From: Siderastrea radians
Lineage: Eukaryota > Cnidaria > Anthozoa > Scleractinia > Rhizangiidae
DNA: 64,000 nucleotides
Reading direction: 5' to 3'
Assembly: GCA_964017195.1 (NCBI GenBank)
Contig: OZ024895.1
Span: 30,115,375 to 30,179,374, forward strand
Position 1 is the stretch's first letter. Each line of letters starts with the position of its first letter. The position numbers and the translations under genes were made by a program. This document shows positions 1-10,948 of the stretch, in pieces. Below the pieces are notes generated by a model. That model was not told the origin of the DNA, searched no databases, and was given only the letters and a program-made list of their open reading frames with translations.

Positions 1-1560
1 AATCGTTTCTATAACAAGAACTTTTTGTAATTGGGTAGCTGTAATCGGACAACTACGTTGCGCACGCGTCAATCAGGTGCACTGAAATGGGTTCTTTTTA
101 TAGCTGTTTCGCGTTTTGTTATAGATAGGATTAACTAGACTTCGTATTGTACAATTCAGGGGTAATCGTGCTGGTAATTTCAAATCGTCCTCGCTTAACG
201 TAACTCGCCCAATTACTCCCTGAATTGTGCTCCCCTTAAACAGCAAGCCGTGTCCTGTTTTCCACTGCATCCAGTCTTGTATAAACTACAGAATAAAGCG
301 CAAGTGTAAGCAAGCGCTGTTTCATTTGGCTCCTCAATCCTCTCTAGGATCAGGGGAGAAAAGGCTGCTGGTGCAGTTCTATATTATTACTTGCAATTAC
401 GTTCACATTTTAATGTTTCAGGATACTTTGATGTGAGATTTTCAGTTTTTTTAGGAAACAAAATAAGCCATGGTGCAGTTATACTTTATAAGTTGGAGAC
501 ATCGAGACATGGCATTCATGGAAAGCAGTTTTAGGCAGTAACGTTAAGATTAGTATTTTTACTACCTAAGATTACCTGATGAATTTTAACCGTATATAAA
601 TAAATGTAATAATAATAATAATAATAACAAACACACAAAAAAAAATGTTTGCAGGAAGATGCAGCCGGAAAAAAATTGTTTGCACAGACAACAACACAGA
701 AAGAAATTGTTTGTCTTGAAAAAATTTTCATTCCCCCCCCCCCCCCTCCAAAAAAATAATGGTCCGTCCCTAAGAGTGTTCCACTCGATCTCGGACTCAG
801 AAATAGATTTCCTTCAAATTTCTACCACAAATACTACTATCTATCCCTACTACTAAAATGCAATTGAAATGATCCAAAAGTTAATCTTGCTCCGGTTTGA
901 GGATTTGATTGTCAGTATACCGTAAGTGACTAAAATTTGGCTATTTTGGGCGCCGTAGTACGGGGATTTTCAATTATCGTTTAAAAAGACTTCGCACCAT
1001 CACAACCTTCAATTTTACACCCATTTGATAGCTTACTACTTCTTTTTACCGCTCCTGTGTCATTTGGACATTTTCCCGATCGAAATCGTGTGAAACTGAA
1101 AATGATAAATGAACTAATTTAATAAGTCACTCGAACTCGATGAAATAGTGCCTTTGAAACATGCCAAAATTCTCAATTGAGGCACTTAGGCCAGACGTAA
1201 AAACCCGTTCTAGGCATAGACCAAGCAGTGTTTCCTAGAATTATGCAATAAAACTTGCGGCAGAATGCGATTCTGAGAAATTGTGTCGAAGTTTAGTAAG
1301 CCATTTTCGCCAATGGTGTCTTGCGTGACATAGACTCCCATTCCAGTCGGAAGACTTGTTGTCTTATTATGGTCGCTTAATTTATCAATAATTCTACCCA
1401 AATGAAGGGAAATCTCATTACATTTCTACATACAATGGCCTATTCTTTCTCATGTTGCTATATCAACGTCTATTCTTACGCTCCTTGACCTGAGAAATCA
1501 CCTCATTTGACGCCTACCTTGTTATTTAAAACTCTTTCCGTCGAACGCTTTGGCGGTTCA
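1..1560. other. No recognisable gene
   Basis: AT-rich sequence with only short ORFs that look random. It contains a (TAA)n microsatellite near 606-628 and a homopolymer C run near 733-747. I see no splice-flanked coding block or element ends. Confidence 0.5.
606..628. repeat. (TAA)n microsatellite
   Basis: About seven uninterrupted trinucleotide units, followed by an A-rich stretch. It is simple sequence and does not support the short ORFs drawn through it. Confidence 0.85.
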
Positions 1561-1566
1561 TAAAAT

Positions 1567-1791
1567 GTGCAACGTACAGCCTTTTTGTTCATCACAAGAT
1601 ACAAAGACGACACAGTAGAGATTTATAAGGAAGGTACCGAGATCCAGTCGCTATATTTCTGGAGAACAACCGATGAATTAAATGTTTCACGACTTGTGTT
1701 ACAAAATACAAACAGGCCAGTAAAAATGCATTTCCGGACTGCGGACAACGGACTTCCGATTATGGAACACAAACTTGGAACATGGGACTGA
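1567..1791 (+). CDS. Short hypothetical ORF, possible exon
   Basis: An open frame of about 74 codons that reads more like protein than its surroundings (mixed polar and hydrophobic residues, e.g. KDDTVEIYKEGTEIQSLYFW near the start) and ends at TGA. An in-frame ATG is absent; a nearby ATG at 1565 is in another frame, so if coding this is an internal or terminal exon. I do not recognise the family. No neighbouring exon was found, and chance or a transposon relic remains possible. Confidence 0.2.
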   Translation: MQRTAFLFITRYKDDTVEIYKEGTEIQSLYFWRTTDELNVSRLVLQNTNRPVKMHFRTADNGLPIMEHKLGTWD

Positions 1792-2164
1792 GTGTGCGTG
1801 TATAGTTGACTAGCGTAAATATTACTCTGTTACAATCGTTTTCACTTAACGTTTTCAATCTGTGAACTTAGCAACGTCATTCCGCCAGTTTGTAATTGAT
1901 ATGAGAATGAAAAAAGTGTGAGCTCTGGTCTTCAAAACTTTTCAGAAAAATCGAAGGATTTCGCAGATCAGTGGTCTCAAACAGTATAAACTTTGTGGTT
2001 CTCAGGTTGCAAGTGTTATGCTTTTCGAGTCAATTCGTCCGGCAGTATTAGTACGAATCATTTAAGCTAGCGAGAATTTTATATTGTGGAACCGATTGAG
2101 TATATAAAAAGAATATTCTGACTCGAAGTCCATATTGAGTGGTCCGCACGCGAAGTCTCCGTCC

Positions 2165-2340
2165 CCCTCGAGGAATGCAGTAAGCTGATGCAAAAAGCAC
2201 AGACGCAAGACGTATCCCATATGACCGAAACCGCACAAGCGAAAACAGCCCGTGATTTCTTGCGAGCTGGTAGGGTGAAACGGACAAACTGGCATACTGC
2301 AAACTAGGGAATAAGCTTGAAAATTAGGCAGGTTCGCGCG
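2165..2340 (+). repeat. Dispersed repeat, copy 1
   Basis: This stretch starts near GAGGAATGC and contains AAGCACAGAC, CATATCCCATAT-like and CGAAAACAGCC motifs. It recurs in the same orientation at 5560-5715 with scattered substitutions. It has no coding potential that I can support. Confidence 0.6.
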
Positions 2341-2845
2341 CAAGCAAAGAGCCTTATTCGCTTGTCAGGCAACGACATTACACGACAACATCTCAAAGAA
2401 AAAACGAAAGCTTTGATGAACACTGGCCTAAATCATTGCCGCATGTGGATAAATTATTAATATCATTTGGATATTGCGTCGCATCTGCGTCTGTTAAGAC
2501 ATACCCCTCCCCACCCCATTCAGGGCCACTCCCTTGTAGACTTTAAAAGGAACGAGTCGCTAAATAAGTGATTCAGCCGTCATGACCTCTGTCTTCATTG
2601 GGGTTCTTTTTACTGGAGCTGCTTTCACTTAGTCAAGCAAAGTTATTTTCTTTCTACTACGTACCGGGCTTAGAGTGTCGCAGGCTAGAACAGCTCAGGT
2701 GGTTTCCGGAACCTAGTGGCTCCTCCCTGTGCGAGCTTCAGTCTACCCCACCCTTCCTAAACTAAGTACAATTTGCGCGTCTAAAATGTGACTTTAGACC
2801 TTTCGTGCGATCAACAAGAACACTTTAGAACATACATTCTGGAGG

Positions 2846-3408
2846 ATGAGGGAGGGTGAAAAAGGACAAAATTTAAACTATAAATTAAGTTTGAATCCTG
2901 ACCACAAGACCACGGCAAAGTTGGACACGGGAGAAAGGCTGACCCAGATCAAGTTCAAGCAAATAGCATACGCAATGTACCAAATGAAAGAAACGAAAGG
3001 CTGTTTGAAAGAGCAGAATGGCTCACGAAAACCCAGATTACCAGCTTCTTTTCACGTTTAGCTTCACGACAGAAGTCCCGCGGCCAGGATGCTACCACTC
3101 CATCAACGGATGCGACAGCGCGGCCAGAAGAAGATGAAAATCAAGATATTGAGGCCGTCAATTCTGGTATGAGACTGCTGTGCTTTGGTGGACGATATAA
3201 ATGAAGAAATCGGGCTCACAAATCCCATAGTTTTGACGCCTATGATTTTTGTGACTGTTATAAGAACGGAAAAAATAAGCATATTCAGTGTCGCCAGGCT
3301 AAAAACAATACTTCACCATTTTGAGGTTCTTTTCCGAGCAAAAGATCGAAATGAGGACCTGATTCGTTTGGTGAAAGACGTTATTCACGAGTGTCGGTGT
3401 TGTAAATA
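2846..3408 (+). pseudogene. C-terminal relic of the zinc-finger protein family seen at 57-61 kb
   Basis: Reading across several frames gives, in order, a K-ADP-type segment, the block WLTKTQITSFFSRLASRQ, an acidic linker (RPEEDENQDIEAVN), an NPIVFDAYDFCD-like block and a tail FRAKDRNEDLIRLVKDVIHE ending in CRCCK and a stop. The same ordered blocks (FLTAQQIAGFFSRLSAKR, acidic linker, HPITFDAYNLCDMA) end the gene at 60.9-61.4 kb. At least three frame changes separate the blocks, so this copy cannot encode an intact protein. Only the last part of the protein is present, and the N-terminal domains were not found upstream. Shared order of motifs, rather than any single match, is the evidence. Confidence 0.6.
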
Positions 3409-3732
3409 AAATGATGCTTAATTATGATCCTGGGACGTAGAAGGGGGAGGAGGCCTGCAGGCTATCAATTTCTTCAAAAAGATTTTTTGTCAGCACCTGC
3501 CGTTTTCAGAAGCTTTACGCATGTATCCGTTAGCCACATTATGGTAAAGTTTGATATAAAGTGCATGTTTTTCAACTTTTTTCGGTGAGAAAGTATAAGA
3601 TATCGACAAACAGCATATCTCCTACTTTACGCGTCTAGCATGAAAAATTTTCAATTTCGACCGTTTTTATATGATAATATCTACTTTCTACCTCATCTCG
3701 TAGAGCACATTAAGGCTATCTTTATCAGTGAT

Positions 3733-5485
3733 TGCTTCCGGCAATTCTACTTTTCAAGAAAACCTGGATCTAGAAACTACAAACCTCCATAAAAATCACC
3801 TTCTTGATTTGTGATTTACTCGCAAAACGAAAAATATGATACCTTTTTTATCGATTTCACTTGCGTTTATAAAATCTGAAATAAGTGCCGATTTTTTAAT
3901 CAGAAATAGTGGGCTATATTGGGGATTTGTCTCGGATATTGCCAAAGTCAATTTTCTCAAGTCATTGTTTAATTTGACCAATCGCGAAAAAAAGTAAACG
4001 AGAAATTTCTCGAGTTTTTTTCAGCTTTTCGCCTTTTTGTCCCAAATCGAAAAAAGTCAACCTTTTTCCGCTTTATCTGTTCGGCCTATTTGATTGACAG
4101 CTATCAAAATTCAGTCGGCTTGGATTTTTTGCGCCGTTTGTCGATTGGTGACCTTCTAGTGACCTGCATTTGAATTTGGCGCCTTGTTCCCCTCCCCCCG
4201 TGCTTGTTTCATTAGGGAGTATTTTGAACGTGATATCAACGTAATACGGAGTCAAGTAAAAGCAAGCAGAAGATACAAGGAGATCAGCAATTTCTTCAAG
4301 CAAAATTTTCTGGAAGTAAGAACAGGCCTTTCCGAGAGAAACTTGCGCTGTTTGTTCCAGACACGAGGTAAACAAAATGAATGAACCGGGGATAGATACC
4401 ATTATTCAAGATTGCGTGAGCGAGGTAAGGTTGCCACGTTTTATTCGTCGTGAAATTAATAATATGTTGGTGGAAGCAATTTGTTTTCTTTAATTCCAGG
4501 TCGGACCAACCTTTGGACGTAAAATGATGACTGGCTATGTTCGTAGCAAAGGCTTAACACTAAGCTGAAAACAGGTATCAAAATCTTTGCGCCGTTTAAA
4601 TCTGGTCAATCATGCGAGACGAAGGGAAGATACCGTACGTGACCACCGTACGTAGAGGAAATCCGGTTCCGTATTTTACGCCCTACCATGGAAACAAGCT
4701 ACACTGCCATCAAAATGAAAAACTAGTGATGTATGGATGTATGTTTTATGCAAATAGCGATGGTTGCAGCTCAAGAATTATCAAGCTGTTCTCAATGCCT
4801 AACAAGAATCCAGTCATTATATATGCACATTTCAGGTTTGTCGATTGTTCTCACGTAGTAGACTTTTTAAAGTCTACTAGGTTTGTTCGCCGTTCGCAAC
4901 GTACGTCTGTCATAGTCTTCAACGTTGAAAACTCCAGTCTCCGATGGTATTATTATTTCCCCTTCTTCCCCTGAACAAATGTAGATTCCTTGATTTATAT
5001 CAAGTTTAAAAATCATGGCCAGGTTTCCCATGGTTAAAGTGGAAGACCTAAACCTCAATACTTTTTCTTGCATCTCTACCTTAACATACAGATTCGCCAT
5101 CTTGATGGGAGCGATGCAGAAAGGCTGTATGCGACGAATCTGGTCTTAGTTTCGCGCCATTTTGTGACAGGTGTCAATCAAGGAAGCCGAACAGAAAAAA
5201 GCGAAAAGCTGAAAAAACTCGAGTAATTTCTCGTTTTGACTTTTTTCGCGATGGTCAAATAAAACAATAACTTGAGAAAATTGACTTGGGCAATATTCTG
5301 ACAAAAAATCGGCGCTTATTTCAGATTTTACAAACGCAAGTGAAATCGATGAAAAAAGTATCATATTTTTCGTTTTGCGAGTAAATCACAAATCAAGAAG
5401 GTGATTTTTATGAAGGTTTGGAGTTTCTAGATCCAGGTTCTTGAAAAGTAGAATTGCCGGAAGTGATCACTGATTCATCAACCCC
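3733..5485. mobile_element. DNA transposon with ~350-bp terminal inverted repeats
   Basis: The left arm (about 3733-4085) and right arm (about 5140-5485) are inverted copies. Both contain CTTCCGGCAATTCTACTTTT, a CTGGATCTAGAAACT motif, a GTGATTTACTCGC motif and the sequence flanking TCGATTTCACTTGCG. Outermost shared bases are ATCAGTGAT. The loop of about 1 kb carries a broken integrase-core coding region. I could not identify a convincing target-site duplication. Confidence 0.75.
4178..4935 (+). pseudogene. Broken integrase-core (DDE) protein inside the 3.7-5.5 kb transposon
   Basis: The first part reads FIREYFERD and then a helix-rich stretch with GLSERNLR, followed after a frame break by DTIIQDCVSE. 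A 75-bp intron-like segment runs 4425-4499 (GAG|GTAAGG ... TTCCAG|GTC). It is followed by VGPTFGRKMMTGYVRSKGL, a SLRRLNLVNHARRRED block in another frame and then NPVPYFTPYHGNKLH plus QNEKLVMYG. This order matches integrase-core proteins common in cnidarian genomes that mediate strand transfer of a transposon. Several frameshifts and stops disable it, and the later catalytic residues are not visible. The conserved short intron suggests the source element had a spliced gene. Confidence 0.6.
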
Positions 5486-5559
5486 ATCCCTTGTATCACA
5501 GTGGGGGAATGAGATTGCTTGTACGTATGAGGGTTAACGCCGACAGAAAAAAATAGCCT

Positions 5560-5715
5560 AGAGGAATGCGGGAAGCTGAGGCAAGAAGCACAGACCCAAA
5601 ACATATCCCATATTATAGAAACAACATAAGCGAAAACAGCCTGCTATTTCTTGCTGGTTGGGCGAAACGGACGGGCACAAATGGAATGAGCTTGAAAATT
5701 ACAGGTAAGGATAAG
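5560..5715 (+). repeat. Dispersed repeat, copy 2
   Basis: Direct copy of the repeat at 2165-2340. It ends where the truncated TTAA-MITE at 5729 begins, so the junction may mark an insertion or a rearrangement. Confidence 0.6.
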
Positions 5716-5728
5716 GGCGGCTCGTTTC

Positions 5729-6026
5729 TTAGAACAAATTCATATATTTTTCGATGACGTCATTGTCAATTGTCTGACTGCATGCTCGGGATTCAAGATG
5801 GCGGCTCAAAATTCAAAATGGCTGCTTTGTGACGTCATTCTGACGTCATGAAACGTCTTGATCGACACGTCATAAGCCCAATCTGTTTGGCTAATGACGT
5901 ACTATAAAAGTGACAAGTTTCATCACAAGAGCGTGAATACCTTTCGAGATCTGGGGGGGGGGGGCACTTTGTGCGCCACCCCCCAGGCTCAGAAACTCTC
6001 AAAAAGCCCATACGAAATAGGGTTAA
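5729..6026 (+). mobile_element. 5'-truncated copy of TTAA-MITE family 1
   Basis: This is the right half of the element seen complete at 48960-49540. Shared features are GGATTCAAGATGG, clustered TGACGTCAT motifs, CTTTCGAGATCT, a G-run, GGCACTTTGTGC, a C-run, CAGGCTCAGAAACTC and the terminal ATAGGGTTAA. The right TTAA is at 6023-6026. The left half is missing. Confidence 0.75.
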
Positions 6027-6267
6027 TGACTATGCGGGAAAAGCAGAGCTTAGCAAGGGCTGTTGGAATCCAAAAAGAAAAATTGGGGGCAACCGCTCAT
6101 TTTTCAGAACTTAAATTTGGGAAAAAAAATGTCATGCACTGCTTTGTATATTAAAGCTATCTTTTAACGAGTTCGAGTGTATGAATATCATATATTTGAA
6201 CTGCAGGAGAAAGAATAAAGATGTGAAAGATCATCGCAGTTATGTTTTCAACTTATTAAGTTTGTTA

Positions 6268-6985
6268 GGTTTACTCCGGACCTTCGCATGTGTCCTCCGG
6301 GAAAAAAAATTCGTATGCGGGCCATTTTAAAGGAAAACATGACAAACTATATATCGTTGGAAAGGTTAATAAATGTAGATTTCGTACAAAGAAAATTTGA
6401 ATTGCCATTTTTTTTTTAATTCCGCAAACGAAAATTTCAAAAATGACCGCGAAAATGACCGTGCGTCATTCAATCAGAAAAATAAATTAATATGGTGTCA
6501 AAAATCGGCAGATTTCTGTACAATTTGGCCTGAACATTCCTTAGATGTGGTGAATCCAAAGTGTGTCGGGAATTTTTGAATATTTCACCCGTGGCGATCT
6601 TCAATGCAATGCGCATCGCGTATTCTTTGCTCATCGAACTTGATTAAAAAATCATCGAACTTAATTAAAAAAACACCCAAAATATCGAAAAAATGCTTCT
6701 ACACTTTTGATGATTGATCCTTTGAGATTAACACTGCGCAGTTTTTTTGCGAATGCGCTCGGATTTGATACCCTATTAATTCAATTGAATGACACATGGT
6801 CATTTCTGCGGCTGTTTGCAATTTTCTTTCGCGGAAATAAAGAAACCGGGAATTCATATTTTTTTCTGAAATCTACATTCATTAACCTTTCCAACAAAAT
6901 ACAATTTGCCGTGTTTTCCTTTAAAATGGGGCGCATACGTTTTTTTTTACCCGGAGGACACCCGCGAAAGTCCAAAGTAACCTTC
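6268..6985. mobile_element. Foldback element with ~230-bp inverted arms
   Basis: The left arm (6268-6500) and right arm (about 6750-6985) are inverted copies sharing GTGTCCTCCGGG, CATTTTAAAGGAAAAC, TTGGAAAGGTTAAT, AATGTAGATTTC and GTCATTCAAT. A loop of about 250 bases separates them. It holds no protein I recognise. ORFs across the right arm are by-products of the inverted repeat. Confidence 0.75.
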
Positions 6986-7027
6986 AGTAATTGCGAAAAA
7001 GGAAACCTGAAAGACAAAAATCAGGCT

Positions 7028-7134
7028 TATACGGGAATCGAACCCATGATCCTGAAATTCAGGCTTGTACAGGAGTCGAATCCATGACCCTGCAATTACC
7101 GGTGCAGTGCTCTACCAACTGAGCTAACAAACGT
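7028..7134 (-). tRNA. tRNA-Thr(GGT)-like sequence plus a duplicated 3' half; probably a SINE or pseudogene
   Basis: On the minus strand an A box (TAGCTCAGTTGG) is followed by an anticodon arm CTGCA-CCGGTAATT-GCAG and a degraded B box (GGATTCGACTCC). The apparent anticodon is GGT (Thr). The anticodon loop has one extra base and C instead of T before the anticodon, so a functional tRNA is unlikely. Bases 7028-7060 repeat the 3' half (GGTTCGATTCC type), as if a second copy were partly duplicated. Confidence 0.5.
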
Positions 7135-7337
7135 GATTTTTTTTCAGACTTACTTCAACGCAACTGCTGAAGTTGCGATCATAACTGTGATTATCTTTCA
7201 CCTCTCTATTCTATCTCCCGAAGTTCAAAATATATGAAAATCCCGCTGTTCAAATAACTGATTTCCATATATTCACATTCGTTTATTCATAACTCACGGG
7301 TTTATTACGAGCTAACGAAATGACCAGCTTCCAGTTC
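7135..7337. other. Spacer between two inverted tRNA-like sequences
   Basis: About 200 bp, AT-rich, with no ORF or repeat recognised. It is the loop between the head-to-head tRNA-like copies. Confidence 0.4.
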
Positions 7338-7406
7338 GCTTGTTAGCTCAGTTGGTAAAGCACTGTACCGGTAATCGCAGGGTCATGGGTTCGATTCCCG
7401 TTCACA
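7338..7406 (+). tRNA. tRNA-Thr(GGT)-like sequence, probably SINE-derived
   Basis: Contains A box TAGCTCAGTTGG and a canonical B box GGTTCGATTCC, the internal promoter elements for RNA polymerase III. The anticodon region is CTGTACCGGTAATCGCAG with GGT in the anticodon position. The loop is one base too long and the D stem has a mismatch, which argues against an active tRNA. It is the inverted partner of the copy at 7065-7134, and its end abuts a TTAA-MITE at 7409. Confidence 0.5.
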
Positions 7407-7408
7407 TC

Positions 7409-7815
7409 TTAATAACTCTTTCCTGCCTGGTAGGGGGGGGGGGGGGGTACATTGTCCCCGCGCTGACTTTAACAAATTATAACTATTAAACGGCTAGACG
7501 AATAATCACCAAGTCTTGTGACTTTTCCTAAAATTTATCAGAGAAAATTCTCCTGTGTCAATGACGTGTCTATGATGATTGTCGTTTCCATAGCAACCGT
7601 CTACTCAGAAGTGTATTTTGACTATTTTGTCTTTTTTTAGTCTTTTTTCAGGGTTCCCCCTTCATTTGTAAGAAGAAGTTAACTTTTTACTTTTGTGTGC
7701 TTGTTTTGACTAGCACACAAAAGGGGGGGCTTAATACTTTTAATACTGGGGGGAAAGTGCCCCCCCCCCCCCCAGGCTCAGAAACTCCAAAAAAGCCCAG
7801 ACAGAATAGGGTTAA
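7409..7815 (+). mobile_element. Internally deleted copy of TTAA-MITE family 1
   Basis: TTAA at 7409-7412 and 7812-7815. The left end is degenerate (CTGCCTGG then a G-run, CCGCGCTGACTTTAA). The right end is well kept (C-run, CAGGCTCAGAAACTC, AGCCCAGACAGAATAGGG). The middle part with TGACGTCAT motifs is missing compared with the copy at 48960-49540. Confidence 0.75.
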
Positions 7816-8395
7816 AGCCTTTTTTTTAGAAATATGTTTGCCTAACAAAAAATGCGTGGTCTTCCATAATTATATTTTTGGATTCCAATAACCCTTGCCG
7901 AGATCTTCTTTTTCCCTATAGTCATAACCTATGTATGAGGGGCCACCGTCCTTAATAGACAGTTAGCGCTTGTTACGTCCTCTAAGATGGTGTCGTTTTT
8001 ACTGATTTTCGGTTAAAAATATCCTTTGTCCTCGCAGTATCCGTACAAGTTATGTATTTTTCCCGGTATATATATATTTATTAAAAACTGGACTAGGTAT
8101 ATTGGATTTCTACCATTCTGATTGGCTGAACGGAGCCAGGCTATCAGCTCATATACCTGCTGTGACCAAATATGGACAATGAACACTCAACAACAAAATG
8201 AACAAAGTGAGCTGGAAGCTTTTTCCTCGCCAGCAACCCGGCGAGAAAAATAGACAAGAAAAATCACTTGGCAGCGAATTTGAATTAAGAAGAAATTCCA
8301 ACAGCGTCACTAACAGCGTCGTCTAACACAAGTCAAAATTGTTTCAAGAAACTGTGCAGAAAAAGAAATTAGAAATTTAAGCATTGAGCGTTGTG
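7816..8395. other. No recognisable gene
   Basis: A unique-looking AT-rich spacer with a short (TA)n stretch near 8067-8080. Only short ORFs are present. Confidence 0.4.
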
Positions 8396-8559
8396 TTTAC
8401 AATTAATTTCTTTCATCGATCGTCACGTCGATCATTAAAATTGAACAAACGGTAGGTTTTATCAGGAAGCCTTTCCACTTCAAAATATCAAAACAAGACA
8501 AAATAAAACACAGTGAAATGGGGCAGAAGCATTTAATAACAACTGTCACACATTCATGA

Positions 8560-9350
8560 CGATTCGGTGCGAAAATCATGAAGCAGTCTAAACAAGTTCT
8601 AAACAAACTACAGCTGCAAATTACCAAGAAGGCCGAAGGAAGGGCGAAAATTTTTTTCGGCTTTAACACGCAAAGTTGACACTGGTTTACCTGCACTCGT
8701 TGTAGCTCTGTGTTCCAAGAGGTCCAAATGCTCAGATAGAAACCGGATGTCATGTAAACGGAGTTGAATCGCTTTTCCAGTTGTTTGAATGTTGTTTTTA
8801 CCATTCCGTCCGCAACCTCTAAACCGAGAACAACTGCATTTTGTGCTTTGCATTAAACTATGATGGTGAATTCTAATGTTCCTCACTATAGTAATCTTGC
8901 TTCTGAGCTGCATAAAAATTACTTCTTCAAGTTCAAATTGGTTCTGTCTTCATTTCGATCAAACACGTACATGATGGCTCCGTTGTGCGAACAGATTACA
9001 GACTTGTTCTGTTTCAACTCCAGCAGCTAATATGGTGAAGTTGTACTGCTTCAATCCACTTTGAACGATGATTACAACAATGTTTCAGGAAAAATCAAAC
9101 ATGTACCGTATTTCAGAGCCAATAATTAGAAGATTTTTTTCCCAAACTTGTGCCACTTCGTTCACTTTCGAGCAGTTTTCATTGATTCATCCAGCTCTGC
9201 AATGAAACGCTGCAACACTTTGCAAGGTTTTAGCGCCTTTTTCGTTCAGTCATGTGATCGATTCTTGCTCCCTTTTTATCCCTTTTCTCATTTTTCTCTT
9301 TCTTTCTTGATTTTTTTTTTTTTAACAAAAATAGTAGTTAAGTTTTTAAT
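8560..9350 (-). pseudogene. Decayed repeat-borne coding sequence with LHDIRFLSEHLDLLEHR motif
   Basis: On the minus strand an ORF around 8608-8913 contains AIQLRLHDIRFLSEHLDLLE followed by HRATTSAGKPVSTLRVKAEK. A related but broken copy lies on the plus strand near 48720-48860 (LHDIRFVSEHLELLEHR, then a stop). Flanking sequence such as the motif near AAACGCTGCAACACTT is also shared between the two loci. I do not recognise the protein family. Presence in two repeats in opposite orientation indicates a mobile-element or multicopy-gene remnant. Confidence 0.4.
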
Positions 9351-9351
9351 A

Positions 9352-9470
9352 AAACAATTATTCTACTCGGGCTTGCTGGATATGAAATGATTATAACCAA
9401 CTCGGCGCTACGCGCCTCGTTGGTTATCTATCATTTCATATCCAGCGCGCCCTCGTAGAATAATTGTTAA
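9352..9470. repeat. Long palindrome (hairpin) at the end of the 8.5-9.5 kb repeat
   Basis: The left arm contains AATTATTCTAC, GGATATGAAATGAT and ATAACCAAC; the right arm contains the reverse complements GTTGGTTAT, ATCATTTCATATCC and GTAGAATAATT. The small loop is GC-rich (CGGCGCTACGCGCC). A decayed relative lies at 48115-48190. Confidence 0.8.
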
Positions 9471-9640
9471 ATATATATATATATATTTTTAATTTAGTGC
9501 TTTTCAAATGGCGCTCTCTGAGCTTGCATCTATAATTTGTGTAGCACTGTACCATTTCTAACCCGAGTGTGATCTCATGTACTGCACAGGGCGGGTTGGG
9601 GAGCTCTGGGACAGGATGAGGCTGAGGTCCTTATAATTAC

Positions 9641-9754
9641 CGAGGCTGCAGTCTTTTCCTTTGTATCCTGCTACACAATCGCAGTGGAAATCATTGCCTT
9701 CGTCATTGCAACTTCCACCATTCTGGCATGGATTCCCAGCACAAAAACCAGCAT
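9641..9754 (-). CDS. EGF-like domain exon
   Basis: A 114-base exon with a CAG acceptor just upstream (9755-9757) and a GTAATT donor at 9640. It encodes one EGF-like domain with all six cysteines: FCAGNPCQNGGSC then FHCDCVAGYKGKDC. Both ends are in phase 1, the usual arrangement for shuffled extracellular modules. EGF domains act in secreted or cell-surface proteins in protein-protein contact. The LamG-like exon at 17933-18550 is on the same strand, upstream in transcription and also phase 1-1, so the two may belong to one gene with a transposon-filled intron of about 8 kb. Other exons were not found in the window. Confidence 0.75.
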
Positions 9755-9769
9755 CTGTGATTGACAAAG

Positions 9770-10035
9770 TAACATTTATTTAAGTTATCCACCTCAGAAT
9801 GTTTTGACCACATCTGCTTGGAGATATGATACAGTGATAAGGCCTACCCGAAAATCATGCAAATTGAAATCCTCATCGGCTATTAGAGTGCTCAATAGTT
9901 AACACCAGAGCAACAAAAAAGTAGAAGTGAGGAGCTGGATTATTTGGTCCAAGACATTTAATTGCTACTCAGAGTTTCATGCAATCATCAGGCAACTGTC
10001 AGGAATAACGGTTAAAATCAGGGATGTTTCAAAAC
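9770..10035. other. Intron-like AT-rich sequence
   Basis: Presumed intron of the EGF/LamG gene. No coding block or element end is visible. Confidence 0.35.
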
Positions 10036-10041
10036 TACATA

Positions 10042-10160
10042 TATGTTATTTACCGGCCGGGAGGTCCGTACAGGGAAAAACTGTGCCCGCGGTCTTGAGC
10101 TAAGACCGAGGACACAGTTTTGCCCTATACGGACCGACCTAGGCAGGTAAATAACATTTT
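10042..10160. repeat. GC-rich palindrome
   Basis: ATGTTATTTACC and GGTCCGTA-type sequence on the left are mirrored by TACGGACC and GGTAAATAACAT on the right. The centre is GGTCTTGAGCTAAGACC. The whole stretch of about 120 bases can fold into one hairpin. It is likely a small foldback MITE. Confidence 0.8.
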
Positions 10161-10945
10161 TTTTTCCAACATTTGCTAGTTTGCAGGTCAATCTTGAAAG
10201 GTTGTCAGAACGCGCGTAATATAAGTTTCACTGAGTCAGGTGGCAGGAAACCGTGTTGCGAATGTAATCAAAACCTCTTCAAACTTTTAACTTAGGTGTA
10301 ATATTTTCGACTAGAAATTATACCTTATCAACACGGAAAAAGTTGTTTTTCAAGAAGAGATATGCACATGGAAAATCGTGGCCGGCATAAAGATAAACAA
10401 GCCAATTAAAAACTTATAATTAAGCTTAAGGTTACTGAATACGAAACCGAAGTACTCAAACGCTAGGACAGGTTTAATTGCCCTTGCGTAAAAAAATGAA
10501 AAAGAATACTTTGAAAAACATTTCTGTTTAGCCTTATTACTTTCTTTTTATGTTTTGCATCGTACTTGTAAACGTATGTGCTGGTTCTTCGGATATAAAC
10601 AATTTAATCATTTAGCAAAATCGTTCGGAGTGTGATCTCAGTTTTAACCAAAGCGAACGGTGCGCCGGCTTTTAAGCTTATCTTCATTAACGGCAGATGA
10701 AAAAGCAAAATTCCTTGATAAACGAAGAGAAATAACTGGAAAACGAAGTCATTAAAGTAAATATCGGAGTCAAAAGGTATTGTGGCGATCGCAATTTAAA
10801 AACTAAAACTGCTGTGTAAAGTGAATTCAACAAAAAACTCACGAACCGCCATGCTAAGCTACACAAAATTAAAACGAGCACTCGCCTTTTGAAGGTATGA
10901 GAAAGCCTTTAATTCCCCTCCCTGTTAGACTTGCCATTTACAGCA
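10161..10945. other. No recognisable gene
   Basis: AT-rich presumed intron sequence. The few short ORFs have no recognisable domains. Confidence 0.4.
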
Positions 10946-10948
10946 CAC

